A DNA stretch of 7,101 bases from an uncultured Desulfobacterales bacterium (GTDB lineage: Bacteria; Desulfobacterota; Desulfobacteria; Desulfobacterales; UBA11574): positions 1 to 7,101 of the forward strand of contig CALANC010000112.1 in assembly GCA_937925895.1 (NCBI GenBank), written 5' to 3'. Position numbers and translations under genes: made by a program. Below are positions 1 through 6,392 of this stretch, one piece after another. Each line of letters begins with the position of its first letter. Position 1 is the first letter of the stretch. Under the pieces are notes generated by a model. It was not told the DNA's origin. It saw nothing but the letters and a program-made list of their open reading frames with translations, and searched no databases.

Positions 1-2078
1 GTTATGCCAATCAAACGCTTAGCATAGACATCTCTGAATCAGACGTGACAATAAAACCCGTAACGGATGAAATGAAGAGCGTCTTTATCGGGGGCAAGGG
101 TTTTGATCTCTGGCTGTTATGGCATGCTGTCAAGAGCACAACAAAATGGACGGATCCTGAAAACGCCATATGTATCGCTTCAGGTCCTATGGGCGGGACC
201 CCTATGTATCCTGGTTCCGGCAAAAGTATCGTGACTACGATCTCTCCATTGACGGGCTCTGTAATCGACTCGAATGTTGGCGGATATTTCGGGCCTTATC
301 TGAAGTTTTCCGGGTTTGACGCAGTTGAGATCAAGGGGAAAACATCACAAGAGATCATCATTTATATTGATGGCGTTGATGAAAAAATTCAAATTTTGCA
401 AACATCGGGATTGTCGGATCACTCCTATGATATTTCGGAGATCTTGACGACGCACTTTGGTAAAGGAAAACCTCGCAATATTTCCGTGGTCTCGACAGGT
501 CCGGGTGCCAAGCATACCCTGATGGGGTGCCTTAACTTTACCTGGTACGATTCCAAGAGAAAGCGGGCCAGATACAAGCAAGCCGGGCGGGGTGGAATCG
601 GTACTGTTCTTGCAGATAAAGGAATCAAAGCGATTGTGGTGCGTTGGGATTCAGTGAAAGCAAGCACAAATAATCCGGCAGATATGATCGCCTTAAAAGA
701 AGTAGGGAGGAGATACTCCAAAGAGATTACCGAGCTGGATCCCAAACAAAACGAAATGGCAAAAATCGGAACAACCCACCTTGTTTCAATAATGAATGAC
801 TTTGATCTTCTTCCCGTAAATAATTTCCAGTTCGGCCAGCATGCTGAGGCGGGCAATATCGGTCAGGAAATTTACCGGCGTATATTTGACGCCGGTTTTG
901 ACGGGTGTTGGATGGGATGTACGGTTGCCTGCTCTCATGGGGTAAAAGATTTCGTTTCGATAACAGGTCCTTATAAGGGTAGAAGGGTATTCGTTGACGG
1001 ACCCGAATACGAGACCATTGCGGGTTGCGGATCAAACCTGGGTATCTTTGATCCACATGCCATAATCGAAATGAATTTTTATTGTGACAATTATGGTCTT
1101 GACACAATTTCAGTAGGCACGGCAACGGCATTTGCCATGGAATGTTTTGATATGGGTTTAATTAATTCAAGCCATACCAAAGGATTGGACCTGACGTTTG
1201 GCAACCGGCTAGCAGCCTTAGAGATCATACATCAAATGGGGAGAGGAGAGGGGTTTGGCAAAATTGTCGGGCAGGGGGTGCGCAAAATGAAAGCAATTTT
1301 TGCCAACGATTTTGGTGCTGATTTCGATATCATGAATGATATCGGTATGGAGGCAAAAGGGCTTGAATTTTCGGAATATATGACCAAGGAGTCACTCGCC
1401 CAGCAGGGCGGCTATGGTCTTGCACTTAAGGGCCCGCAACATGATGAGGCTTGGCTTATCTTTCTAGATATGGTGCATAATTTTATGCCTTCCTTCGAAC
1501 AGAAGGCCGAGGCGCTTCACTGGTTTCCCATGTTTCGAACCTGGTTTGGTTTGTGTGGGCTGTGCAAGCTTCCTTGGAACGATATTGTTCCCGAAGATAA
1601 TAAGGACACACCGGAGCCGGCGAAGGTAATGAAACACGTTGAGTGGTATGCGGAGTATTACACGGCGGTTACAGGAAACAAGGTGCTGCCGGACGATCTT
1701 ATAAGTATGAGTGAAGCGGTATACAACTTTCAGCGGATATTTAATCTTAAGATGGGCTTTGGGAAACGGACGGACGATGATATCCCCTACCGTGCGGTTG
1801 GACCGGTTAAGGCTGTTGAATATGAATCGAGACAAGAGCGTTACGATGAACAGCTTGTCGAGGAACACAATATCGATATTAAGAATAAGTCAACCGAAGA
1901 AAAAATCATGCTGTTGCGCAAACTCCGTGAAGAACGTTATGAGAAACTCAAAGATGCGGTCTATAAACGCAGGGGATGGACCAAAGACGGCATTCCAACA
2001 AACGAAACGGTGAAGCGACTCGGGATTGATTTTCCAGAGGTTGTGGCATTACTCAAGGCCCATGGAGTAGAGAATTGA
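1..2078 (+). CDS. AOR-family tungsten/molybdenum pterin oxidoreductase, 5' end cut by the window
   Basis: This is an aldehyde:ferredoxin oxidoreductase (AOR) family enzyme: a cytoplasmic W- or Mo-bis-pterin protein with one [4Fe-4S] cluster, typically oxidising aldehydes to acids with ferredoxin. The frame is open from base 3, and the residues before the first GTG (base 45) already match the family N-terminus (LSIDIS, then FIGGKGFD), so that GTG is not the start; the true start lies just upstream. At least 691 residues are present, longer than the roughly 600-residue archaeal AOR. Visible hallmarks are the pterin-binding stretches GGYFGPYLKFSGFD and GGIGTVLADKGIKAIVVR, a GPEYET motif, a cysteine cluster coded at 906-932, and GLCGLCK at 1548-1568 as the likely fourth cluster ligand. 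The first three Cys are spaced x3/x3, not the classical x2/x3. A MoaD-like gene follows with overlapping codons. Substrate and metal cannot be told; a BamB-like role is less likely but not excluded. Confidence 0.93.
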   Translation, partial: YANQTLSIDISESDVTIKPVTDEMKSVFIGGKGFDLWLLWHAVKSTTKWTDPENAICIASGPMGGTPMYPGSGKSIVTTISPLTGSVIDSNVGGYFGPYLKFSGFDAVEIKGKTSQEIIIYIDGVDEKIQILQTSGLSDHSYDISEILTTHFGKGKPRNISVVSTGPGAKHTLMGCLNFTWYDSKRKRARYKQAGRGGIGTVLADKGIKAIVVRWDSVKASTNNPADMIALKEVGRRYSKEITELDPKQNEMAKIGTTHLVSIMNDFDLLPVNNFQFGQHAEAGNIGQEIYRRIFDAGFDGCWMGCTVACSHGVKDFVSITGPYKGRRVFVDGPEYETIAGCGSNLGIFDPHAIIEMNFYCDNYGLDTISVGTATAFAMECFDMGLINSSHTKGLDLTFGNRLAALEIIHQMGRGEGFGKIVGQGVRKMKAIFANDFGADFDIMNDIGMEAKGLEFSEYMTKESLAQQGGYGLALKGPQHDEAWLIFLDMVHNFMPSFEQKAEALHWFPMFRTWFGLCGLCKLPWNDIVPEDNKDTPEPAKVMKHVEWYAEYYTAVTGNKVLPDDLISMSEAVYNFQRIFNLKMGFGKRTDDDIPYRAVGPVKAVEYESRQERYDEQLVEEHNIDIKNKSTEEKIMLLRKLREERYEKLKDAVYKRRGWTKDGIPTNETVKRLGIDFPEVVALLKAHGVEN
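2064..2078 (+). promoter_or_regulatory. Ribosome binding site and TTG start overlapping the AOR stop
   Basis: GGAG at 2064-2067 lies 7 nt before a TTG at 2075-2077, which overlaps the TGA stop (2076-2078) in the arrangement TTGA. No ATG or GTG in this frame would keep the first beta strand (ITVNG), so the TTG is the sensible start. The overlap implies translational coupling of the small sulfur carrier to the oxidoreductase. Confidence 0.7.
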
Positions 2079-2272
2079 TCACTGTTAATGGGGAACAACA
2101 TCCTTGGAACAAGGGGATGACCGTAGCGGATTTGCTCGAGGCTCTTTGTGAGACACACAATTATGCGGTTGTACGCATAAATGATAAACATGTATCCCGA
2201 CCCTATTTTGACACGTTTTTGGTTCCTGATAATTCAGATATTTTTTTGTTGCCTATGATCGCCGGAGGATAA
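2075..2272 (+). CDS. ThiS/MoaD-like small sulfur-carrier protein
   Basis: A 65-residue beta-grasp protein of the ThiS/MoaD superfamily. It begins with the strand ITVNGE, has the helix TVADLLEAL (about residues 17-25), a middle strand AVVRINDKHV (about 31-40), and ends in the exposed Ala-Gly-Gly tail that in this family is adenylylated by an E1-like enzyme and loaded with sulfur as a thiocarboxylate. ThiS feeds thiazole synthesis and MoaD feeds molybdopterin synthase. Its 4-nt overlap with the AOR gene, and the known habit of AOR genes to carry a MoaD-like neighbour, suggest a role in making or sulfurating the tungstopterin or molybdopterin of the enzyme next door; that is inference. No ThiG, ThiF, MoaE or MoeB partner is in the window. 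The two terminal Gly codons also form the ribosome binding site of the next gene. Confidence 0.88.
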   Translation: MITVNGEQHPWNKGMTVADLLEALCETHNYAVVRINDKHVSRPYFDTFLVPDNSDIFLLPMIAGG

Positions 2273-2275
2273 ATG
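2264..2275 (+). promoter_or_regulatory. Shine-Dalgarno built from the Gly-Gly codons of the sulfur carrier
   Basis: The end of the sulfur carrier reads GGA GGA TAA and is followed at once by ATG (2273-2275) of the ccdA remnant. GGAGGA (2264-2269) is therefore both the Gly-Gly tail and a strong Shine-Dalgarno. Its spacing to the ATG, about 3-4 nt, is rather tight. It shows that the ccdA reading frame was once part of this operon. Confidence 0.6.
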
Positions 2276-2664
2276 TTCGCCGAGGCCATATCATTGGCCG
2301 CCGCCTTTTTGGCAGGTATTTTATCCTTCTTTTCACCGTGCATTCTACCCCTGATTCCGTCACATTTTTAATTGGAATGGCTTTTGGCGCCGGCTGGAGC
2401 CCTTGTATAGGCCCATTGTTAGGATCAATATTAATTGTTGCCGGCAACCAGGATATGGTCAGTCAGGGAATTTTGCTTTTAGGTATCTATTCGGCCGGAT
2501 TGGCATTACCATTTATTATCATGTCTATTTTCATCAATTTTCTTTTAAAATTTATGAAAAAGGCCTCCAGAGTGGTGAAATATGTTAATCTGGTAGCAGG
2601 CGTATTGCTTATTGTCATTGGTTTGTTTCTCGTAAGCAATAAACTATCTGTTTTAATTGTCTAA
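2273..2664 (+). pseudogene. ccdA: Collapsed ccdA (DsbD-like thiol-disulfide membrane transporter): internal deletion plus frame change
   Basis: CcdA proteins are six-helix membrane proteins of about 220-240 residues that carry electrons from cytoplasmic thioredoxin to the outside, for example for cytochrome c maturation. The first part (2273-2371, 32 codons) is a clean CcdA start: helix 1 with FLAGILSFFSPCILPLIPS, then a stop. The second part continues in another frame (readable from about 2362 to 2664) with the family's helix-4 motif IGMAFGAGWSPCIGPLLGS, a helix-5 stretch YSAGLALPFIIMSIFINFLL and a last helix VNLVAGVLLIVIGLFLV. About 100 residues that normally lie between (helices 2-3) are absent, and the two parts meet in a T run at 2365-2369 with a -1 frame offset. 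Both redox cysteines survive but in different frames. A natural deletion is likeliest; misassembly is possible. The ATG at 2338 is not a plausible true start. Confidence 0.85.
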
Positions 2665-2716
2665 CCTATCCCTATCCGGCATCAATGCTTACAAAACCCG
2701 GGCTGTGGACTGCGAT

Positions 2717-2755
2717 CAAGATTTGGGAGCAAAACTTGGATAATCAGAAATCTTG
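2717..2755. repeat. 8-bp perfect inverted repeat between convergent genes
   Basis: CAAGATTT (2717-2724) and AAATCTTG (2748-2755) are exact inverted copies with a 23-nt loop. They lie in the 101-bp gap between the end of the ccdA remnant and the 3' end of the minus-strand membrane protein gene. The position suits a transcription terminator, but the stem is AT-rich, the loop long and no clean T tract follows, so a terminator role is weak. Nothing else was seen in this gap. Confidence 0.35.
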
Positions 2756-2765
2756 TTGCATTAGA

Positions 2766-3023
2766 TTATTTTGAGAATCGATAGGTATATCTTCGGGTAA
2801 GACGGATTGTTGTCGAAATAATGATGCTTGCACTCATCACAATAAGAGAAACGGGAACCCAAATATGGTCATGGTATTTTACATTTTCGCGCGCTACCGC
2901 AACACCTGCAAAACCGAACAAAAAAACCAGGAACATAATAACAATGGTGAACAAACATACGATCTCGGAATCATACCAGGGAACAATTGCTTTTCTAAAC
3001 ACCGTTTTTTGATCGATACGCAT
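2766..3023 (-). CDS. Small membrane protein with two transmembrane helices, function unknown
   Basis: An 85-residue protein that I do not recognise by family name. Two strongly hydrophobic segments, about residues 21-44 (IVCLFTIVIMFLVFLFGFAG...) and 54-73 (HIWVPVSLIVMSASIIISTT), are joined by a short polar loop rich in charge and His. Positive residues sit at both ends (RK before the first helix, RLTRRY after the second), so both termini should face the cytoplasm. That ordered topology, a clean Met start and the lack of any better reading on the other strand argue that it is real rather than chance, despite a weak ribosome binding site (GAAAAG upstream of the start). It is transcribed away from nrdD and towards the ccdA remnant. 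No catalytic motif is visible. The small plus-strand frame inside it (2821-3012) looks like its shadow. Confidence 0.65.
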   Translation of the reverse strand: MRIDQKTVFRKAIVPWYDSEIVCLFTIVIMFLVFLFGFAGVAVARENVKYHDHIWVPVSLIVMSASIIISTTIRLTRRYTYRFSK

Positions 3024-3188
3024 TAGCTTTTCGTCAATTGTGGATGAACACTAGTTATTTGCTCGTGAAAGATCCTTCTGTATTTATTACTTAAATAGGG
3101 GAGAAAAGCAAGCTATGAAATGGCTGAATCAATCTTCTTCCCAAAAATTGGGCTGTCCAATCAGGGTGTTTTTCTGCGCCACCCAATA

Positions 3189-3204
3189 GCACTACATATT
3201 GTTT
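3189..3204. promoter_or_regulatory. NrdR-box-like site 1 upstream of nrdD
   Basis: GCACTACATATTGTTT matches the NrdR box consensus ACACTATATATAGTGT at 12 of 16 positions. It ends 6 bp before the -35 hexamer of the nrdD promoter and is 30 bp (about three helical turns) from a second similar site, the usual paired arrangement of NrdR operators. NrdR is a Zn-ribbon/ATP-cone repressor that senses (d)ATP and represses ribonucleotide reductase genes. Confidence 0.6.
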
Positions 3205-3210
3205 TTGCTA

Positions 3211-3238
3211 TTGACACATAACAATATATGGTGATAAA
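3211..3238 (+). promoter_or_regulatory. Predicted sigma70-type promoter of nrdD
   Basis: A perfect -35 TTGACA (3211-3216) is followed after 16 bp by GATAAA (3233-3238), a 4/6 match to the -10. Transcription would start near 3245 and give a leader of about 110 nt. The -10 to -35 spacer is almost filled by the second NrdR-like box, so repressor binding would block RNA polymerase. Other AT-rich -10 choices nearby are possible. Confidence 0.5.
3219..3234. promoter_or_regulatory. NrdR-box-like site 2 inside the nrdD promoter
   Basis: TAACAATATATGGTGA matches the NrdR box consensus at 11 of 16 positions, including the central AC-ATATAT-GTG core, and is itself an imperfect palindrome (6 of 8 half-site positions). 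It sits between the -35 and -10 and touches the -10. Together with site 1, 30 bp upstream, it fits a pair for cooperative NrdR binding. Confidence 0.62.
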
Positions 3239-3344
3239 CATCCAGTCACCGTCGAAACCAAGTGGTTCTCCACAAGTTGTTTCATATCTAAAAACCTTCA
3301 AGCAATTTTCAAAGTGCCTAAAAATTGGTTGTTTTACAGGCTGT

Positions 3345-3359
3345 TGAGGTAAGCACGTG
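3345..3359 (+). promoter_or_regulatory. Ribosome binding site deciding the GTG start of nrdD
   Basis: GAGGT (3345-3349) lies 7 nt before GTG (3357-3359). No ATG nearby gives the full ATP-cone, so this non-ATG start is favoured. Confidence 0.7.
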
Positions 3360-5459
3360 TTTGAAAAAATAAAAAAACGCAACGATATCCAGGTGCCGTT
3401 CGATTCATCAAAGATAACGGCTGCAATAGCAAAAGCCGGAAAAGCGACCGGAGAATTCGAGGAAAGAGAAGCAAAAAAGCTGACACTTAAGGTTCTTACT
3501 CTATCCCGTGATCTTAGAATGGGCCCAATCCCGGAAGTCGAAGAAATTCAAGATATTGTGGAAAGAGTGCTCCTGGATTCTCCGTTTTACAAGACCGCAA
3601 AAGCATACATTATTTACAGAGAACAGCATGCCCAGATTAGAAAAATCACAACCAAAGCAAGCGTTGATCTTGTTGATCACTATATCGAAAAGCTTGACTG
3701 GAAAATCAAAGAAAACAGTAATATGTGCTATTCCCTTCAGGGGCTGAACAATTACATATCTTCAGATGTTACGTCAGAATACTGGCTAAACAGCATATAT
3801 CCGCCTGAAATCAGATCTTCGCACAAAGATGGTGATTTTCACATTCATGATTTGAGTCTCCTTTCTGTATATTGTGTCGGCTGGGACTTGCAGGATTTAC
3901 TAAGAAAAGGGTTCGTAGGTGTAGCAGGTAAAGTTGAGAGTGCTCCACCCAAACATCTGAGATCGGCCTTGGGACAAATAGTGAATTTCTTCTATACATT
4001 GCAAGGGGAAGCGGCAGGAGCCCAGGCATTTTCTAATTTTGACACCCTTCTTGCCCCCTTTGTACGGTCTGACGGACTGGCTTACAAAGACGTAAAGCAG
4101 GCGTTTCAAGAATTCGTTTTTAACATCAACATCCCGACCCGTGTCGGTTTTCAGACGCCTTTTACAAACGTGACCATGGATCTTTGCGTTCCATCCAGTC
4201 TGAAAGATCAGCCGGTCGTAATCGGCGGGATCGAACGAAACGAGACATACGCTGACTTTCAACCGGAATTGAACATGATAAATATGGCCTTTGCCGAGGT
4301 CATGATGGAAGGTGATGCAAAAGGAAGGGTTTTTACTTTTCCCATACCCACCTATAATATTACGACTGACTTTGACTGGGATAATCCAAGTTTTGACATG
4401 ATTTGGAAAATGACCGGCAAATACGGCATCCCCTATTTTTCCAATTTCGTTAATTCAGATCTGTCACCTGAAGATACAAGATCCATGTGCTGCCGTCTAC
4501 GGCTCGACAACAGGGAATTACTAAAAAGAGGCGGCGGCCTGTTCGGAGCAAATCCTCTCACCGGGTCCATCGGGGTGGTCACCATCAATTTGCCGCGTAT
4601 CGGATATCTATCCGAAAGTGAAAGAGACTTTTTTTCTCGATTAAAAGAAAAAATCCATCTTGCAATGGAGAGCCTAACCATAAAAAGGAAGGTTCTTGAA
4701 AAATTTACAGACAGGAACCTGTATCCATATTCAAAATTTTATTTAAGGGAGGTAAAAAATGGTAACTCCAAGTATTGGAGAAATCATTTTTCTACCGTTG
4801 GTATCATTGGAATGAATGAAGCCTGCTTGAATTTCTTAGGAGAAGATATTGCCAGTGAAAATGGACAAATTTTTTCACTAAAAGTCATGGACTTCATTCG
4901 TGCAATAATTTCTGAAATGCAGGATGCATCAGGAGATATTTTTAATCTGGAGGCAACTCCTGGTGAAGGTACCTCGTATAGCCTTTGTATGCTGGACAAA
5001 AAAAAGTTCCCCGATATTATTTGTGCCAACGAAGATGATTATAAACATGGGGCGGCGCCATATTACACAAACTCAACACAACTACCGGTTAATTACACCG
5101 ATGATATTTTTGACTCCCTTTTTCTTCAGGACAACTTGCAAGTAAAATATTCCGGTGGAACGGTTTTCCATGTGTTTGTTGGAGAGCAGGTGGGTGATAT
5201 TCATACTATCAAACGCCTGATCAAAAAGATAACAGCAAATTTTCGTCTTCCATATTTCACCATTACACCGACTTTCAGCGTCTGCCCCTCCCACGGTTAC
5301 CTTAATGGTGAACAGGAGATATGTTCTATGTGCGACAGGGAGACAGAAGTCTACTCAAGAGTTGTTGGCTATTTGCGACCTGTAAAACAGTGGAATAATG
5401 GGAAACAAGCTGAGTTTGGCATGAGAAAGACATTTAAGCTCGATACGTTTTCAAGTTAA
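3357..5459 (+). CDS. nrdD: Class III (anaerobic) ribonucleoside-triphosphate reductase, large glycyl-radical subunit
   Basis: NrdD reduces ribonucleoside triphosphates to deoxynucleotides in the cytoplasm without oxygen, using a glycyl radical made by NrdG. The 700 residues match the family's usual length. Order: an N-terminal ATP-cone (about 5-95, with VPFDSSKI and YIIYREQHAQIR) for allosteric control; then the catalytic barrel with NMCYSLQGLNNY (Cys124), GDFHIHDL and QGEAAGAQAFSNFD; a Cys378-Cys379 pair in SMCCRLR, where the thiyl-radical cysteine is expected; a zinc site Cys643-x2-His646 and Cys656-x2-Cys659; and the glycyl-radical loop SRVVGYLRPV with Gly671, followed by WNNGKQAEF. The GTG start is chosen for GAGGT at 3345-3349, 7 nt upstream, and because the next residues (FEKIKKRN) are the usual beginning. 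The formate- or redoxin-dependent subtype is not decided. The activase gene follows after 240 bp, and NrdR-like boxes precede it. Confidence 0.97.
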   Translation: MFEKIKKRNDIQVPFDSSKITAAIAKAGKATGEFEEREAKKLTLKVLTLSRDLRMGPIPEVEEIQDIVERVLLDSPFYKTAKAYIIYREQHAQIRKITTKASVDLVDHYIEKLDWKIKENSNMCYSLQGLNNYISSDVTSEYWLNSIYPPEIRSSHKDGDFHIHDLSLLSVYCVGWDLQDLLRKGFVGVAGKVESAPPKHLRSALGQIVNFFYTLQGEAAGAQAFSNFDTLLAPFVRSDGLAYKDVKQAFQEFVFNINIPTRVGFQTPFTNVTMDLCVPSSLKDQPVVIGGIERNETYADFQPELNMINMAFAEVMMEGDAKGRVFTFPIPTYNITTDFDWDNPSFDMIWKMTGKYGIPYFSNFVNSDLSPEDTRSMCCRLRLDNRELLKRGGGLFGANPLTGSIGVVTINLPRIGYLSESERDFFSRLKEKIHLAMESLTIKRKVLEKFTDRNLYPYSKFYLREVKNGNSKYWRNHFSTVGIIGMNEACLNFLGEDIASENGQIFSLKVMDFIRAIISEMQDASGDIFNLEATPGEGTSYSLCMLDKKKFPDIICANEDDYKHGAAPYYTNSTQLPVNYTDDIFDSLFLQDNLQVKYSGGTVFHVFVGEQVGDIHTIKRLIKKITANFRLPYFTITPTFSVCPSHGYLNGEQEICSMCDRETEVYSRVVGYLRPVKQWNNGKQAEFGMRKTFKLDTFSS

Positions 5460-5699
5460 AAAAATATCCCCATTTATAAGAGCCGAGATAACCGGTTAAA
5501 TTCTACCCTTCCCCAAGCTCTTCTCCAACATCCTGACAAAAACATGTGATCTGGAAAAGAACAAAAATAAGATCATTTACTTTCCCGACTTTTTTTGTTT
5601 AATTGAAATATGACGGCGATCAAAATGCATTCTTTAATTCGAAAAATCTTTTTTGGTTCCTGTTTTGTAAAAGGTTTCATTCACACGTGGTGACCATAT
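5460..5699. other. AT-rich gap between nrdD and nrdG, no gene seen
   Basis: No convincing reading frame, RNA or repeat is visible in these 240 bp. An 8-bp palindrome AACCGGTT lies at 5490-5497. No clear stem plus T tract marks a terminator after nrdD. In several anaerobes a small gene or direct coupling links nrdD to nrdG; here there is neither, so nrdG may have its own promoter or be read through. Confidence 0.5.
5576..5603 (+). promoter_or_regulatory. Possible weak promoter for nrdG
   Basis: TTTACT (5576-5581, 4/6 to the -35) and TTTAAT (5598-5603, 5/6 to the -10) are 16 bp apart, about 97 nt before the nrdG start. In such AT-rich DNA this could be chance. No NrdR-like box was seen near it. 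Confidence 0.25.
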
Positions 5700-6392
5700 A
5701 TGATTATCGGCGGCTGGCAAAAGAATTCGTTTATCGATTATCCGGGAAAGATAAGCTGTGTTCTTTTTACTTCGGGTTGTAACTTTGAATGTCCTTATTG
5801 TCACAACCCGGATCTTGTGAGAAACAAACCAACTAATGTTTTAAACTTAAACGATGTCTATGATTTTTTGGAGGCGCGCAAAGGGCTTTTGGATGGTGTG
5901 GTGATAACCGGAGGGGAGCCGACACTTCATGAAGAGCTTTTTCCTTTGTGTAAAAAGATCCACCAAATGGGCTATCCTATAAAGCTGGATACCAATGGAA
6001 GTCGACCGGATGTAATCAAGAAGCTCATAGATGAAGGCATGATCGATTATGTTGCCATGGATATCAAGACAGACCCTTATGAATACGCCCCTATAATACA
6101 AAAAGAATGCAATCCGGATCATATACTTTCAAGCATCAAAATCATCATGGAATCGCCATTGACCTATGAATTTAGAACCACCTGTGTTAAGCCTTTGGTA
6201 GATACGAATGTTGTAGAAAAAATTTCCCTTAGCATAAATGGGGCGATGCTTTATGTTTTACAGCAATTTCAAGACAACAAGGTGTTGAATCCGGAGTTTT
6301 TTAGGGAAAAAGAACGCCGATACCGCTACGATGAACTTCTAAATTTTAAATCCATTGCCCAATTACGGGTAAAAAGGTGCGTTGTCCGGTGA
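5700..6392 (+). CDS. nrdG: Radical-SAM activating enzyme of anaerobic ribonucleotide reductase (NrdG2-like)
   Basis: A cytoplasmic radical-SAM protein that would cleave S-adenosylmethionine and abstract a hydrogen from the glycyl-radical loop of NrdD. The start motif GGWQKNSFIDYPGKISCVLF is characteristic of the 230-residue activase type often called NrdG2 or 'anaerobic ribonucleoside-triphosphate reductase activating protein'. The [4Fe-4S] motif is Cys27-x3-Cys31-x2-Cys34 (CNFECPYCHN). The SAM-binding GGEPT is at 71-75, and DTNGS and MDIKT follow as expected for the barrel. Length matches the family, so the gene looks complete. The ATG has only a modest ribosome binding site (GGTGA at 5689-5693). 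The gene lies downstream of nrdD on the same strand, and its stop overlaps the start of a kinase-like gene. Related activases serve other glycyl-radical enzymes, but the neighbour makes NrdD the clear partner. Confidence 0.92.
   Translation: MIIGGWQKNSFIDYPGKISCVLFTSGCNFECPYCHNPDLVRNKPTNVLNLNDVYDFLEARKGLLDGVVITGGEPTLHEELFPLCKKIHQMGYPIKLDTNGSRPDVIKKLIDEGMIDYVAMDIKTDPYEYAPIIQKECNPDHILSSIKIIMESPLTYEFRTTCVKPLVDTNVVEKISLSINGAMLYVLQQFQDNKVLNPEFFREKERRYRYDELLNFKSIAQLRVKRCVVR

Larger units (their letters stand above)
3024..3356. other. Divergent intergenic region between the small membrane protein gene and nrdD
   Basis: This 333-bp stretch holds the nrdD promoter and the paired NrdR-like boxes in its middle, and the nrdD leader (about 3245-3356) in its right part. 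The left part contains two overlapping short inverted repeats (3140-3152 and 3147-3161). A 24-codon frame at 3115-3189, preceded by GGGGAG, is too short and uninformative to call. No RNA gene, riboswitch or clear promoter for the minus-strand gene was recognised. Confidence 0.5.

Noticed and set aside
45..47. GTG as the start of the AOR gene
   Set aside because: The frame is open upstream to base 3, and those residues fit the conserved AOR N-terminus, so the gene starts outside the window.
425..856. Long minus-strand frames inside the AOR gene (425-856, 727-1131, 1464-1868)
   Set aside because: They lie antisense to a well-conserved coding region and show no domain or ordered hydrophobic pattern; they are shadows.
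2338..2664. A separate 108-residue membrane protein beginning at ATG 2338
   Set aside because: Its first residues are an out-of-frame reading of the CcdA helix-1 motif; from about FLIGMAF on it is the CcdA C-terminal half, so it is part of a broken gene.
3115..3189. A 24-codon leader peptide gene with GGGGAG upstream
   Set aside because: It is very short, has no recognisable motif, ends upstream of the predicted nrdD promoter, and an equally open 33-codon frame overlaps it.
3024..3356. Riboswitch or FNR site controlling nrdD
   Set aside because: No cobalamin-riboswitch-like core and no TTGAT-N4-ATCAA element could be found; the NrdR-like pair explains the promoter better.
3161..3382. A 73-codon minus-strand frame over the nrdD promoter and start
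   Set aside because: It overlaps the promoter, the NrdR-like boxes and the nrdD start, has no recognisable content and no good ribosome binding site.
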